64,000 nucleotides of DNA from Thereva unica (Eukaryota > Arthropoda > Insecta > Diptera > Therevidae): the NCBI GenBank assembly GCA_949987705.1, contig OX465281.1, forward strand, positions 104,679,248 to 104,743,247, read 5' to 3'. The translations under genes were made by a program, and so were the position numbers. Below, in pieces: positions 21,913-32,877 of the stretch. Below the pieces are notes generated by a model. That model ran no database searches, was not told where the DNA came from, and worked only from the letters and a program-made list of their open reading frames with translations. Within the stretch, counting starts at the first letter, position 1. Every line of letters begins with the position of its first letter.

Positions 21913-22347
21913 CCCACCAAAAAAACATTAAAAATGTGAATTAGAAGTTCGAGGGCGCGGAAATTATTTATTGGGGCAGTTTAAAACACACTTATAACAA
22001 AAAGAAGTGATATGGATTAGTCAAGATGTATCGTTAATAGCATGAAATAATTAAACACGTGCATTTACGAACGAATTCGAAGGAATTATACAACCGCCAA
22101 TTTTTATTTAAAACTCAATAAAGTATTATAATACTTACTTTTTTGAGTATTAAATAAAAATTGGCAGTTGTATAATTCCTTCGAATTCGTTCGTAAATGC
22201 ACGTGTTTAATTATTTCATGCTATTAACGATACATCTTGACTAATCCATATCACTTTTTTTGTTATAAGTGTGTTTTAAACTGTCCCAATAAATAATTTC
22301 CGCGCCCACGAACTTCTAATTCACATTTTTAATGTTTTTTTGGTGGG
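21913..22347. repeat. 435-bp near-perfect palindrome
   Basis: The arms start CCCACCAAAAAAACATTAAA and end TTTAATGTTTTTTTGGTGGG, meeting near 22,128 with almost no spacer. Inner landmarks pair as CATTTACGAACGAATTCGAA with TTCGAATTCGTTCGTAAATG, and GATATGGATTAGTCAAGATG with CATCTTGACTAATCCATATC. It is the full version of the short palindrome at 16,494-16,702, and the right-hand flank (ATATCACT) is shared by both. Confidence 0.95.
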
Positions 22348-22442
22348 ATATCACTCTTTTTTGTTTTAATACATTCTAAAATAAAAGTAAATAATCTTCT
22401 GTATAAAGAAATATTATGTATTTAATAGTTCATTATATTTTT

Positions 22443-22850
22443 TTATTTATTTATAAGTAGGTAATAACAAAATAGCAAAATGCAGGAATTCAAACTAATA
22501 TTATTGTCTTTGTAAAAAAAAACATAAGCTCCTTTTGAGTTTCTCGGCCAAGATTTTTTCTGCACTATGGAATCATTGATCCATAACCAGCTCGATTTTT
22601 GTTTCAACATGCTGATGTAATGACCTTGTTCGAGTGTTCCTGTATGGAATATAGCACTAATCACTTTATAATTTGAACCTCCTATATGCAATTTTGCAGA
22701 AGTGACAGCTTTGATATCGCATTGCTTAATTTTAATAAACTTTTTATTTTTCAGTTCGAATAATTTCAGTTGTATTATGAGAACAGGTGCTGCCGAAATC
22801 ATTTCCGATTTACGAATCTTTTGAGTGTACGAACAATTTTTACGTTGACC
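22443..22850 (-). pseudogene. Ubiquitin-specific protease (peptidase C19) C-terminal fragment carried by the element
   Basis: The 119-codon frame reads VLIIQLKLFELKNKKF (the LPxVLIIHLKRF box of USPs), KLHIGGSNYKVISAIFHTGT, then EQGHYISMLKQKSSWLWIND (the His box and the Asn/Asp box), NDSIVQKKSWPRN, and KGAYVFFYKD (the terminal AYxLFY box). In USPs the His and Asp/Asn belong to the catalytic triad, and both are kept here. The Cys box and everything N-terminal are absent, because satellite DNA begins just upstream at about 22,880. Reading continues N-terminally only as YTQKIRKSE. As it stands this cannot be a protease. It could be one exon of a lost gene, captured or originally encoded by the element. 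A second copy is at 16,815-17,210. Confidence 0.8.
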
Positions 22851-22879
22851 ACTCAGGGTTACTCGTTTTCCAAATTCAT

Positions 22880-25351
22880 GATCAATAAGTTGCCATGTCG
22901 AGGGGGTTGTGAAGCTAATGGTAATGCGTCCTCTTGAGGTGGCCTCAGTGGATCTAACAATTTATTGAGTATACTATATTGCTTATTGTATTCTACTTAT
23001 CATACCCTTTCATTTGATACCCATGTCGAGGGGGTTGTGAAGAAAATGGTAATCCGCCCTCTTGAGATGACCGCCATGGATCTAACCAGATATTGAGTAT
23101 ATTATATCGCTTATGGTATTCTACTTATGATACCCTTCCAATTGATACCTATGTCGAGGTGGTGGCAAAGAAATGGTAGTCCGCCCTCTTGAGACGGCCG
23201 CCATGGATATGAAGACATAGCTTATTGTATTCTACTTATCATACCCATTCATTTGATACCCATGTCGAAGGGGTTGTAAAGAAAATGGTAATCCGCCCTC
23301 TTGAGATGACCGCCGTGGATCTAACCAGATATTGAGTATACTATATTGCTTATTGTCTTCTACTTAAGATACCCTTTCATTTGATACCCATGTCGTGGGG
23401 GTTGTGTAGAAAATGGTACTGCGTCCTCTTGAGGTGGCCTCGGTGGATCTAACTATTTATTGAGTATACTATATTGCTTATTGTATTCTACTTATCATAC
23501 CCTTTCATTTGATACCCATGTCGAGGAGGTTGAGAAGAAAATGGTAATCCGCCCTCTTGAGATGACAGCCATGGATCTAACCATATATTGAGTATATTAT
23601 ATCGCTTATGGTATTCTACTTATGTTACCCTTTCAATTGATACCTATGTCGAGGTGGTGGTGAAGAAATGGTAGTCCGCCCTCTTGAGACAGCCGCCATG
23701 GATATAAAGACATAGCTTATTGTATTCTACTTATCATACCCTTTCATTTGATACCCATGTCGAGGGGGTTGTGAAGAAGATGGTAATGCGTCCTCTTGAG
23801 GTGGCCTCGGTGGATCTAACTATTTATTGAGTATACTATATTGCTTATTGTCTTCTACTTATCATACCCTTTCATTTGATACCCATGTCGAGGGGGTTGT
23901 GAAGAAAATGGTAATCCGCCTTCTTGAGATGACCGCCATGGATCTAACCAGATATTGAGTATATTATATCGCTTATGGTATTCTACTTATGATACCCTTT
24001 CAATTGATACCTATGTCGAGGTGGTGGTGAAGAAATGGTAGTCCGCCCTCTTGAGACGGCCGCCATGGATATAAAGACATAGCTTATTGTATTCTACTTA
24101 TCATACCCTTTCGTTTGATACCCATGTCGAGGGGGTTGTGAAGAAAATGGTACTGCGCCCTCTTGAGGTGGACTCGGTGGATCTAACTTTTTATTGAGTA
24201 TACTATATTGCTTATTGTATTCTACTTATCATACCCTTTCATTTGATAGCCATGTCGTGGGGGTTGTGAAGAAAATGGTAATGCGTCCTCTTCAGGTTGC
24301 CTCGGTGGATCTAACTATTTATTGAGTATACTATATTGCTTATTGTCTTCTACTTATCATACCCTTTCATTTGATACCCAGGTCGAGGGGGTTGTGAAGA
24401 AAATGGTAATCCGCCCTCTTGAGATGACCGCCATGGATCTAATCAGATATTGAGTATATTATATCGCTTATGGTATTCTACTTATGATACCCTTTCAATT
24501 GATACCTATGTCGTGGTGGTGGTGAGGAAATGGTAGTCCGCCCTCTTGAGACAGCCGCCATGGATATAAAGACATAGCTTATTGTATTCTACTTATCATA
24601 CCCTTTCATTTGATACCCATGTCGAGGGGGTTGTGAAGAAAATGGTAATGCGTCCTCTTGAGGTGGCCTCGGTGGATCTAACTATTTATTGAGTACACTA
24701 TATTGCTTATTGTCTTCTACTTATCATACCCTTTCATTTGATACCCATGTTGAGGGGGTTGTGAAGAAAATGGTAATCCGCCTTCTTGAGATGACCGCCA
24801 TGGATCTAACCAGATATTGAGTATATTATATCGCTTATGGTATTCTACTTATGATACCCTTTCAATTGATACCTATGTCGAGGTGGTGGTGAAGAAATGG
24901 TAGTCCGCCCTCTTGAGACGGCCGCCATGGATATAAAGACATAGCTTATTGTATTCTACTTATCATACCCTTTCGTTTGATACCCATGTCGAGGGGGTTG
25001 TGAAGAAAATGGTAATGCGTCCTCTTGAGGTGGCGTCGGTGGATCTAACTTTTTATTGAGTATACTATATTGCTTATTGTCTTCTACTTATCATACCCTT
25101 TCATTTGATACCCATGTCGAGCGAGTTGTGAAGAAAATGGTAATCCGCCCTCTTGAGATGACCGCCATGGATCTAATCAGATATTGAGTATATTATATCG
25201 CTTATGGTATTCTACTTATGATACCCTTTCAATTTATACCTATGTCGAGGTGGTGGTGAAGAAATGGTAGTCCGCCCTCTTGCGACGGCCGCCATGGATA
25301 TAAAGACATAGCTTATTGTATTCTACTTATCATACCCTTTCGTTTGATACC
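22880..25351. repeat. Satellite 1 array, left part, with a three-unit higher-order repeat
   Basis: Units of three types alternate. Type A (about 128 bp) has AATGCGTCCTCTTGAGGTGG. Type B (about 128 bp) has AATCCGCCCTCTTGAGATGA and a TTATATCGCTTATGG block. Type C (about 111 bp) has GTAGTCCGCCCTCTTGAGAC and GATATAAAGACATAGC. The A-B-C order repeats with a period close to 367 bp (A units near 23,392, 23,760, 24,127, 24,622 and 24,988, with one extra A near 24,254). All share CATACCCTTTCATTTGATAC. The array is cut at GATACC by the LTR element and resumes at 32,878. Confidence 0.95.
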
Positions 25352-25732
25352 TGTTCAAATACTTTCACATCGAAGAATTACCCTTGGTTATCCTTTTATT
25401 TTGGCGGCTCAAAATCCAATCACTGAATCACCTTTAGGGCATTTAATTTTTTATTATTACAGATGAATAACGTTAACTGATGGAGAACAGGTTTAATTAC
25501 ACACTTTCGGAACCACTTGATAAGGAAGCTTGGTCATTTGGCTACTAATGGACATCCATCAAAACATAAACATCATCATATTTGGCCAAGATCACCAGAT
25601 TAACCATCATCATATTACATTAACATAATAATATAATTTAAGTTTATTATAATTAATTTTGAACTTACGATATTCATTCAAAATTTACTCTGGTAACCCC
25701 ATCACCTCAATACATGCGTACGTATAAAATCG

Positions 25733-25739
25733 CATTCCC
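25733..25739 (+). promoter_or_regulatory. Putative TATA box in the 5' LTR
   Basis: TACGTATAAAATCGCATT is the best TATA-like sequence in the LTR and sits about 145 bases before the first splice donor. It is repeated in the 3' LTR near 31,584. The transcription start is not visible from sequence. Confidence 0.45.
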
Positions 25740-25941
25740 ACTTTTATTATCGAAGCAAAGATCACTTCAAACGTTACGCTTTCTTTTGTATCCCCACTTG
25801 AACTTGAAATTCAAGCAAACGATTAAATATTGTTGCGACCGAAACGCTCGCTCTCTCTGCACCGGAGCTTCACCGAGGTAAGTTGATCCTGAACTTGTTC
25901 CTTTTTCCTCCTTTTTCTTTTTTTCCCATTACTAACTTTCC

Positions 25942-26290
25942 TCTGTTGTTGGGTTTCGACCAACAACAGATTTATTAATTTTCCTTGTTGTTGGGATTCG
26001 ACCATCAACAAGGTTTACTAACCTTTTTCTGTTTTTGGGTTTCGACCATTAACAGATTTACTAATTTTCCTTGTTGTTGGGATTCGACCATCAACAAGGC
26101 TTATTAATTTCGTTTGTTTTGGGTTTCGACCATAACAAACTACTAACTTTTCTTTGTTGTTGGGATTCGACCATCAACAAAGATATTAATCTTTACTGTG
26201 TTGTTGGGATTCGACCATCAACACAGTACTTCCTTTCCTTGTTGTTTTCATACAACAGTAATTTCCTTTGTTTTGTCATACAAGTTCAAG
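25942..26290 (+). repeat. Array of seven or more stem-loops in the 5' LTR
   Basis: Seven hairpins stand at 25,942-25,970, 25,983-26,013, 26,029-26,055, 26,069-26,099, 26,112-26,140, 26,152-26,182 and 26,196-26,228, with two weaker ones after them. The loop is nearly constant (TTGGGATTCGACCAT or GGGTTTCGACC). The stems differ but stay paired: TCTGTTG/CAACAGA, CCTTGTTG/CAACAAGG, GTTTGTT/AACAAAC, CTTTGTTG/CAACAAAG, ACTGTGTTG/CAACACAGT. The spacers are AT-rich and variable. The 3' LTR has the same array at 31,793-32,141. Confidence 0.92.
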
Positions 26291-27028
26291 GTCAACTCTA
26301 AAAAACAGGTGAGTACCTCATTTTATATGCTGATAAAATTCTATATATATATTTTTTCTTTTCTCTTTTATTTCTTTTGTGATTCGGTGATTGATTTTAT
26401 TATTTCTTCGAAATTTTAAACTTCGCGATTTAGTGAACAACGTTGTAGAGGTGATTTTTGCAATTCGATAATTAATTCATAGCTTACATCGTTGACGAGG
26501 TGATGAGATTGAATTTATAGTTTTCAACATTGTCGAGGGTGATCCAAATAAATTTTGAGTGAGTCTTCACTTGAATTAATACGTTGTTAAACTTATGAAT
26601 TGTCAAAAATTTTATCCCTTTTGTATCTTGAAGTTATTAAGAAATTGAATTATAGTTTCCAACATTGTTGAGGGTGAATTAAGTAAACTTTGATCAAATC
26701 GTCATTTGACTAAATAATTTGACAAATCTCTAATTTATCAGAAGTTTTGTCCTTTATTGAAATTTGAATTAATAAACTTACTAACTAAACTAATTAACTA
26801 AAACTAAATAACTAAATTTGAACTAATTTATATGAACTTGAATTTTATTGAATTACTGATATTTGAATTTTCATGAATAAATTTGAACTGTTATAACTGA
26901 ATCCTACTTCTTCTTCTTTTTATTTGGTTTTTTTGTTTCTTTACCTTTTTTACACAGGTGTACTGCAGTTAGAGGCGTCCGAGAAATTCCGCTATTCGTT
27001 TAAAGTTTTTTTTTGTATAAAAAACATA

Positions 27029-27046
27029 TGGTCCTTCGAGCCGGAT
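27029..27046 (+). other. Primer-binding site, tRNA-Tyr type
   Basis: TGGTCCTTCGAGCCGGAT begins two bases after the 5' LTR. It is the complement of the 3' end of animal tRNA-Tyr (ATCCGGCTCGAAGGA plus CCA), recalled from the general tRNA-Tyr sequence. An 18-base match at the expected place supports tRNA-Tyr as reverse-transcription primer. Confidence 0.8.
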
Positions 27047-27239
27047 GTGTTTCTAAGTGCAGTGCATAGTGTTTAAAAGGAGTCAAGTGAAATTAAAGTT
27101 TATCATTTTATAAGATCTTAGTATAAAACATTAATGTGAACCTAGTGCTCAAGACTTTCTATTATCAAGACAAGGTGTTTCATGTCAAGCAATCAAACTC
27201 AAGAGAATATTTTCAAACTGTTTACTCGAGTGTTTTTAA

Positions 27240-27890
27240 GTTGCGTTTATTATTATTATTTTTTCGAGGCAAGTCCCTCACTTATAGCAAGGTCTTACCC
27301 ACCAAGCTATTTTTATTTCGAGCCTGGTCTTAAAATTTATAATTTTCTTGAGGCAAGCCCCTCACCCATAGCAAGAGGTTATTTTTACATGAGCCTAGTT
27401 TTTTACATTTTTATTATTGAAATGTTTCTTGAGTTTAGTTTCAAAAATTAATTTAATTTTCGAGGCAAGCCCCTCACCCATAGTAGGGTCTTACAAACCA
27501 AGCTATTTTTATATGAACCTAGTTCTTTCATTTTATTACCGAACATTCGAGCCTAGTCCTCAAGTATATTATTTTCCCGAGGCACAGCCCTCACTTCAAT
27601 CAATTGTAAGGTTTTCATATCGAACAATTATTCGAGCCTAGTTCTCAAATATTAATTTGCCGAGGCACAGCCCTCACTTCAATCAATTGTAAGGTTTTCA
27701 TACCGAACAATTATTCGAGCTTAGTTCTCAACTATATTAATTTTCCGAGGCACAGCCCTCACTTCAATCAATTGTAAGGTTTTCATACCGAACAATTATT
27801 CGAGCCTAGTCCTCAGCGATACTAATTTCCGAGGCAGGTCCCTCATTTGAGATCAAATAAATTGGAAGGTTTTCATACCAACCCAATTTA
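27240..27890 (+). repeat. LARD internal repeats, degenerate and about 84-bp units
   Basis: CGAGGCAAGYCCCTCAC-type blocks recur from 27,265. Between about 27,570 and 27,830, units of about 84 bp contain GAGGCACAGCCCTCACTTCA, ATTGTAAGGTTTTCATA and GAACAATTATTCGAGC. They are an older or shorter form of the 151-bp repeats that follow. Confidence 0.85.
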
Positions 27891-27894
27891 TTAC

Positions 27895-28815
27895 AGTCTC
27901 GAGGCAAGTCCCTCACCTGTTGCAAGGTCTTAAGCACCAAGCAAATTTACATGAGCCTAGTCCTCAACTATAGTATTTTCCGAGGATAGTCCCTCATTTG
28001 AGATCAATCAATTGGAAGGTTTTCATACCAACCCAATTTATTACAGTCTCGAGGCAAGTCCCTCACCTGTTGCAAGGTCTTAAGCACCAAGCAAATTTAC
28101 ATGAGCCTAGTAGTAATACTATAGTATTTTCCGAGGATAGTCCCTCATTTGAGATCAAATAAATTGGAAGGTTTTCATACCAACCCAATTTATTACACTC
28201 TCGAGGCAAGTCCCTCACCTGTTGCAAGGTCTTAAGCACCAAGCTACATTTACATGAGCCTAGTCCTCAACTATAGTATTTTCCGAGGAAAGTCCCTCAT
28301 TTGAGATCAAATAAATTGGAAGGTTTTCATACCAACCCAATTTATTACACTCTCGAGGCAAGTCCCTCACCAGTTGCAAGGTCTTAAGCACCAAGCTACA
28401 TTTACATGAGCCTAGTCCTCAACTATAGTATTTTCCGAGGAAAGTCCCTCATTTGAGATCAATCAATTGGAAGGTTTTCATACCAACCCAATTTATTACA
28501 GTCTCGAGGCAAGTCCCTCACCTGTTGCAAGGTCTTAAGCACCAAGCAAATTTACATGAGCCTAGTCCTCAACTATAGTATTTTCCGAGGAAAGTCCCTC
28601 ATTTGAGATCAAATAAATTGGAAGGTTTTCATACCAACTTAATTTATTACACTCTCGAGGCAAGTCCCTCACCTGTTGCAAGGTCTTAAGCACCAAGCTA
28701 AATTTACATGAGCCTAGTCCTCAATTATACCATTTTCCGAGGCAAGTCCCTCATTTGTAATCAAATCAATTGGAAGGTTTTCATACCAACCTAATTTATT
28801 ACACTCTCGAGGCGA
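27895..28815 (+). repeat. LARD internal tandem array, about 151-bp period, about six units
   Basis: TCGAGGCAAGTCCCTCACC recurs with GAGG at 27,901, 28,051, 28,203, 28,355, 28,506, 28,657 and 28,809. Each unit has two half-units: one with GCAAGGTCTTAAGCACCAAG and one with TCCGAGGAAAGTCCCTCATT and TTGGAAGGTTTTCATACC. Units are highly similar, so the array was homogenised recently. Confidence 0.95.
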
Positions 28816-30006
28816 GTTCTCATCTATATCAACTTCTTCCACATCAAGTGTTTATAAGAGTTTAGTTCTTACATATATGCCCATCTATTGGATCAAATTC
28901 CAAATTTCTCACCCATTCTCTTCCACCGCAGCGACTACTTGTCCGTGTTGTAAAAATCTCATACATTGTCAACAGGTTCTAAATTTTCAAATCTCTCCCA
29001 TCAACAGTATGGCATTGTAAAGTCAAACCAATTGTGTTTTAACTGTCTTTCAAAGTCCCACTCCACTTAAAATTGCTCCAGTAAGTTTAGATGCAGAAAA
29101 TGCGGTAAAACTCATCATACTTTACTACACAAAAATTCTTTACAAAGTTCAACTCCCAAAAAGGTATCAACCATACTTAAATGGATCGCACTCACCACGA
29201 TCAATAGCTCCTGTGTGCACACCTCGTCCCTTGGCATACATTCCCAAGCCACTACCTATTACAGATTTTGAAAATCTTTCCAGGACCATGACGTTCTCGA
29301 AAACTGTTACATGTAAAAAAAATCAGCAATAGGATTAATGGCAAAACTAACTTATCAAATAAAAAAAATGCAAATTTGAAAATAGATCCCTTGCTATTGA
29401 TCTACAGAAACCTTACCTAAATTAAAATTAACTTCATCTCCTAATAATTCTAATGTTTTATTAGCTCCTCTAAGCCAAGTAAGTAACTCATTAAATTCTA
29501 CAAATATGTTACCTACAAAACACAAGGATATTTTAATGTACTCAGCTGCTGTGGAGAAACAGTCAGCAGTTAAAACATCACAAGCGTCTCAATGCAAGGA
29601 ACTATGTCCAACGTCCACCGCAACACCAGTAGCTCCTAATAAAAATAAACGTAGCATAGGAAACCCAAAATCAAATGTTTCTTCGTATTTCATTTATTCT
29701 TCAAAATAACCCTCATGTGTATAACTTTATTCAACTTAAATACTTCATCAAATAACTATTATCCCTCTCAAACTCAATAATCCTCGATACATTAATACAA
29801 CCACCCACAACTGCGCATTGCGCAATCTCAGGGGATGATTTCATATCCTCCTTTAAAATCAGAAGAACCATAATTAACCTACATAACAACTGTCTATAAT
29901 TTATGCCTTGAGATTCAGTGCCCACATAAAAGAATTCAACTTTCTTTACCGTCGGTAACTTTTATGAAACAACGCAATCATATAAATCTGACACATATAA
30001 AATCTG

Positions 30007-30037
<31 letters not shown>

Positions 30038-31191
30038 CTCTTTTAACATAATTGATAATTTGCCCTGTACATACGGGTTGCACATTCTCAGTCTGAAAAT
30101 TGAATTTGAATCCACTTCCTCATACATACATAACCTAATATCAGTTAAACAGATCGCATTTAATTTCAGTCCATCCACTCTGCTTCATGTTCAAGTTTAG
30201 TTGTACAACAAATCTCTTCATTAACAGCCTCAATAACCTTGAACTTGAAATTAAGTCAGCTGTAGTTAAATTCCTTGTAATAAAATTAACAGTTGATTAT
30301 TAACAATTCTGTTATCAAAAAGGCTCTCTCAAATCCCTTTTTTTTATCAATTAATTATTTGTCACAGCTATCTTGGAACAACTCATACCGATCATTACAT
30401 ACATATATACGAAAACGCAGACAAATAATATGGTACAAAGTTCAACAGTCGAGTCATAGGATCATCGTCTCTTACAAAGACGTAACCGAGATCGATAATG
30501 AGATAAAAATAAATTCAGGGAATCACCTACATTGAGAGAATTAAAATTCATATTTTGGGCCACTCGCTTGGTTTTTTCAAGGTCTTAGTGAAAATTAAAT
30601 GGACTACATATGTATTATATCGAAACCTACTACTTGGAGATGATAAAATTTCAATTTCATGCGTTTCTTAAGGATGAGATATTCCCGTGGGATGAATTAA
30701 CACAATTAGTTTGTATTGTTTTGCTTCCCTTTAGCCAATCCCATTGATCATTTACCTATTCAAGGCTAGAATCATGGTTATTGTTTATTTGCTACTTAGT
30801 TTTGAAACGATGAGGACAATTATGCAGAAACACAAACATTTTCGTTTAAATATTTGTTATAAACATCCCGACGTAAAATGGGTCTTCATTTTAGTAATAG
30901 AGACACTACTAAATTCAAGGTGTTGCAAAATAGATTAGTAAAAGTTACTCGATTCTAAAGTTATTGTTTATTTATTTATTTATTGCTTCTCTATTCCCTC
31001 TTCTCTTATTGTATTTATTTTTTTTTTTTTTCAATTCATCAAGGTCGACTTGGGCTAATAAAGGTTACTGAGTCTAGCGCCATTGTTTCAGTTCATCTAT
31101 TGTTTCTCCCCTTCCTCTTCTCCCATTTAGTTTCAACACCTCAAGGTGATTTGTTAATTTACTGTTTTGAAACATACCAAAATGTTTCAAC
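28816..31191 (+). other. LARD interior without recognisable coding sequence
   Basis: Frames of 60-100 codons here lack protease, reverse transcriptase, RNase H, integrase or zinc-knuckle motifs. A run of 28 A residues lies at about 30,007-30,034. Nothing supports a gene. Confidence 0.7.
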
Positions 31192-31202
31192 GGGGGGGAG
31201 TA
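31192..31202 (+). other. Polypurine tract
   Basis: GGGGGGGAGTA sits directly before the TG of the 3' LTR, where plus-strand DNA synthesis would be primed. Confidence 0.8.
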
Positions 31203-32877
31203 TGTTCAAATACTTTCACAGCGAAGAATTACCCTTGGTTTTCCTTTTATTTTGGCGGCTCAAAATCCAATCACCGAATCACCTTTAGGGCATTTAATTT
31301 TTTATTATTACAGATGAATAACGTTAACTGATGGAGAACAGGTTTAATTACACACTTTCGGAACCACTTGATAAGGAAGCTTGGTCATTTGGCTACTAAT
31401 GGACATCCATCAAAACATAAACATCATCATATTTGGCCAAGATCACCAGATTAACCATCATCATATTACATTAACATAATAATATAATTTAAGTTTATTA
31501 TAATTAATTTTGAACTTACGATATTCATTCAAAATTTACTCTGGTAACCCCATCACCTCAATACATGCGTACGTATAAAATCGCATTCCCACTTTTATTA
31601 TCGAAGCAAAGATCACTTCAAACGTTACGCTTTCTTTTGTATCCCCACTTGAACTTGAAATTCAAGCAAACGATTAAATATTGTTGCGACCGAAACGCTC
31701 GCTCTCTCTGCACCGGAGCTTCACCGAGGTAAGTTGATCCTGAACTTGTTCCTTTTTCCTCCTTTTTCTTTTTTTCCCATTACTAACTTTCCTCTGTTGT
31801 TGGGTTTCGACCAACAACAGATTTATTAATTTTCCTTGTTGTTGGGATTCGACCATCAACAAGGTTTACTAACCTTTTTCTGTTTTTGGGTTTCGACCAT
31901 TAACAGATTTACTAATTTTCCTTGTTGTTGGGATTCGACCATCAACAAGGCTTATTAATTTCGTTTGTTTTGGGTTTCGACCATAACAAACTACTAACTT
32001 TTCTTTGTTGTTGGGATTCGACCATCAACAAAGATATTAATCTTTACTGTGTTGTTGGGATTCGACCATCAACACAGTACTTCCTTTCCTTGTTGTTTTC
32101 ATACAACAGTAATTTCCTTTTTTTTGTCATACAAGTTCAAGGTCAACTCTAAAAAACAGGTGAGTACCTCATTTTATATGCTGATAAAATTCTATATATA
32201 TATTTTTTCTTTTCTCTTTTATTTCTTTTGTGATTCGGTGATTGATTTTATTATTTCTTCGAAATTTTACACTTCGCGATTTAGTGAACAACGTTGTAGA
32301 GGTGATTTTTGCAATTCGATAATTAATTCATAGCTTACATCGTTGACGAGGTGATGAGATTGAATTTATAGTTTTCAACATTGTCGAGGGTGATCCAAAT
32401 AAATTTTGAGTGAGTCTTCACTTGAATTAATACGTTGTTAAACTTATGAATTGTCAAAAATTTTATCCCTTTTGTATCTTGAAGTTATTAAGAAATTGAA
32501 TTATAGTTTCCAACATTGTTGAGGGTGAATTAAGTAAACTTTGATCAAATCGTCATTTGACTAAATAATTTGACAAATCTCTAATTTATCAGAAGTTTTG
32601 TCCTTTATTGAAATTTGAATTAATAAACTTACTAACTAAACTAATTAACTAAAACTAAATAACTAAATTTGAACTAATTTATATGAACTTGAATTTTATT
32701 GAATTACTGATATTTGAATTTTCATGAATAAATTTGAACTGTTATAACTGAATCCTACTTCTTCATCTTTTTATTTGGTTTTTTTGTTTCTTTACCTTTT
32801 TTACACAGGTGTACTGCAGTTAGAGGCGTCCGAGAAATTCCGCTATTCGTTTAAAGTTTTTTTTTGTATAAAAAACA
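31203..32877 (+). repeat. 3' LTR of the LARD
   Basis: Equal in length to the 5' LTR. Differences noticed by eye include CAGCG for CATCG near the start, TTTTCC for TTATCC, CACCGAA for CACTGAA, TTCCTTTTTT for TTCCTTTGTT in the stem-loop region, TTACACTTC for TTAAACTTC, and CTTCATC for CTTCTTC near the end. No indels were seen. Confidence 0.95.

Larger units (their letters stand above)
25352..27026 (+). repeat. 5' LTR of the LARD
   Basis: The LTR holds a TATA-like box (25,733-25,739), a strong 5' splice-site match CACCGAG-GTAAGT (GT at 25,878), the stem-loop array (25,942-26,290), a second donor AAACAG-GTGAGT (GT at 26,309), and a long pyrimidine tract with acceptor TTTTTTACACAG ending at 26,957. 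The minus-strand open frame starting in the stem-loop array is a product of the repeats and is not a gene. Confidence 0.95.
25352..32877 (+). mobile_element. Young non-autonomous LTR retrotransposon (LARD-type), 7,526 bp
   Basis: Two 1,675-bp LTRs (25,352-27,026 and 31,203-32,877) begin TGTTCAAATACTTTC and end AAAAAACA, so TG...CA. ATACC is duplicated on both sides (25,347-25,351 and 32,878-32,882) and the satellite rejoins exactly across the insertion. A primer-binding site follows the 5' LTR and a G-rich purine tract precedes the 3' LTR. The LTRs have equal length and differ by only about six substitutions by eye, so the insertion is recent. The 4.2-kb interior has no gag or pol motif and is largely tandem repeats, so mobility would depend on proteins from another element. 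The superfamily is not determined. Confidence 0.95.

Noticed and set aside
22880..25351. CRISPR-like array
   Set aside because: The repeats are contiguous satellite units of more than 100 bp without unique spacers, in a eukaryotic context.
25823..26419. Open frames with repeated GFDH or VESQQQ-like peptides in the LTR
   Set aside because: They translate the stem-loop array, are repeated identically in the other LTR, and have no start context or domain.
29978..30200. Frames containing poly-Lys or poly-Phe around 30,010
   Set aside because: They translate a run of 28 A residues inside the LARD interior.
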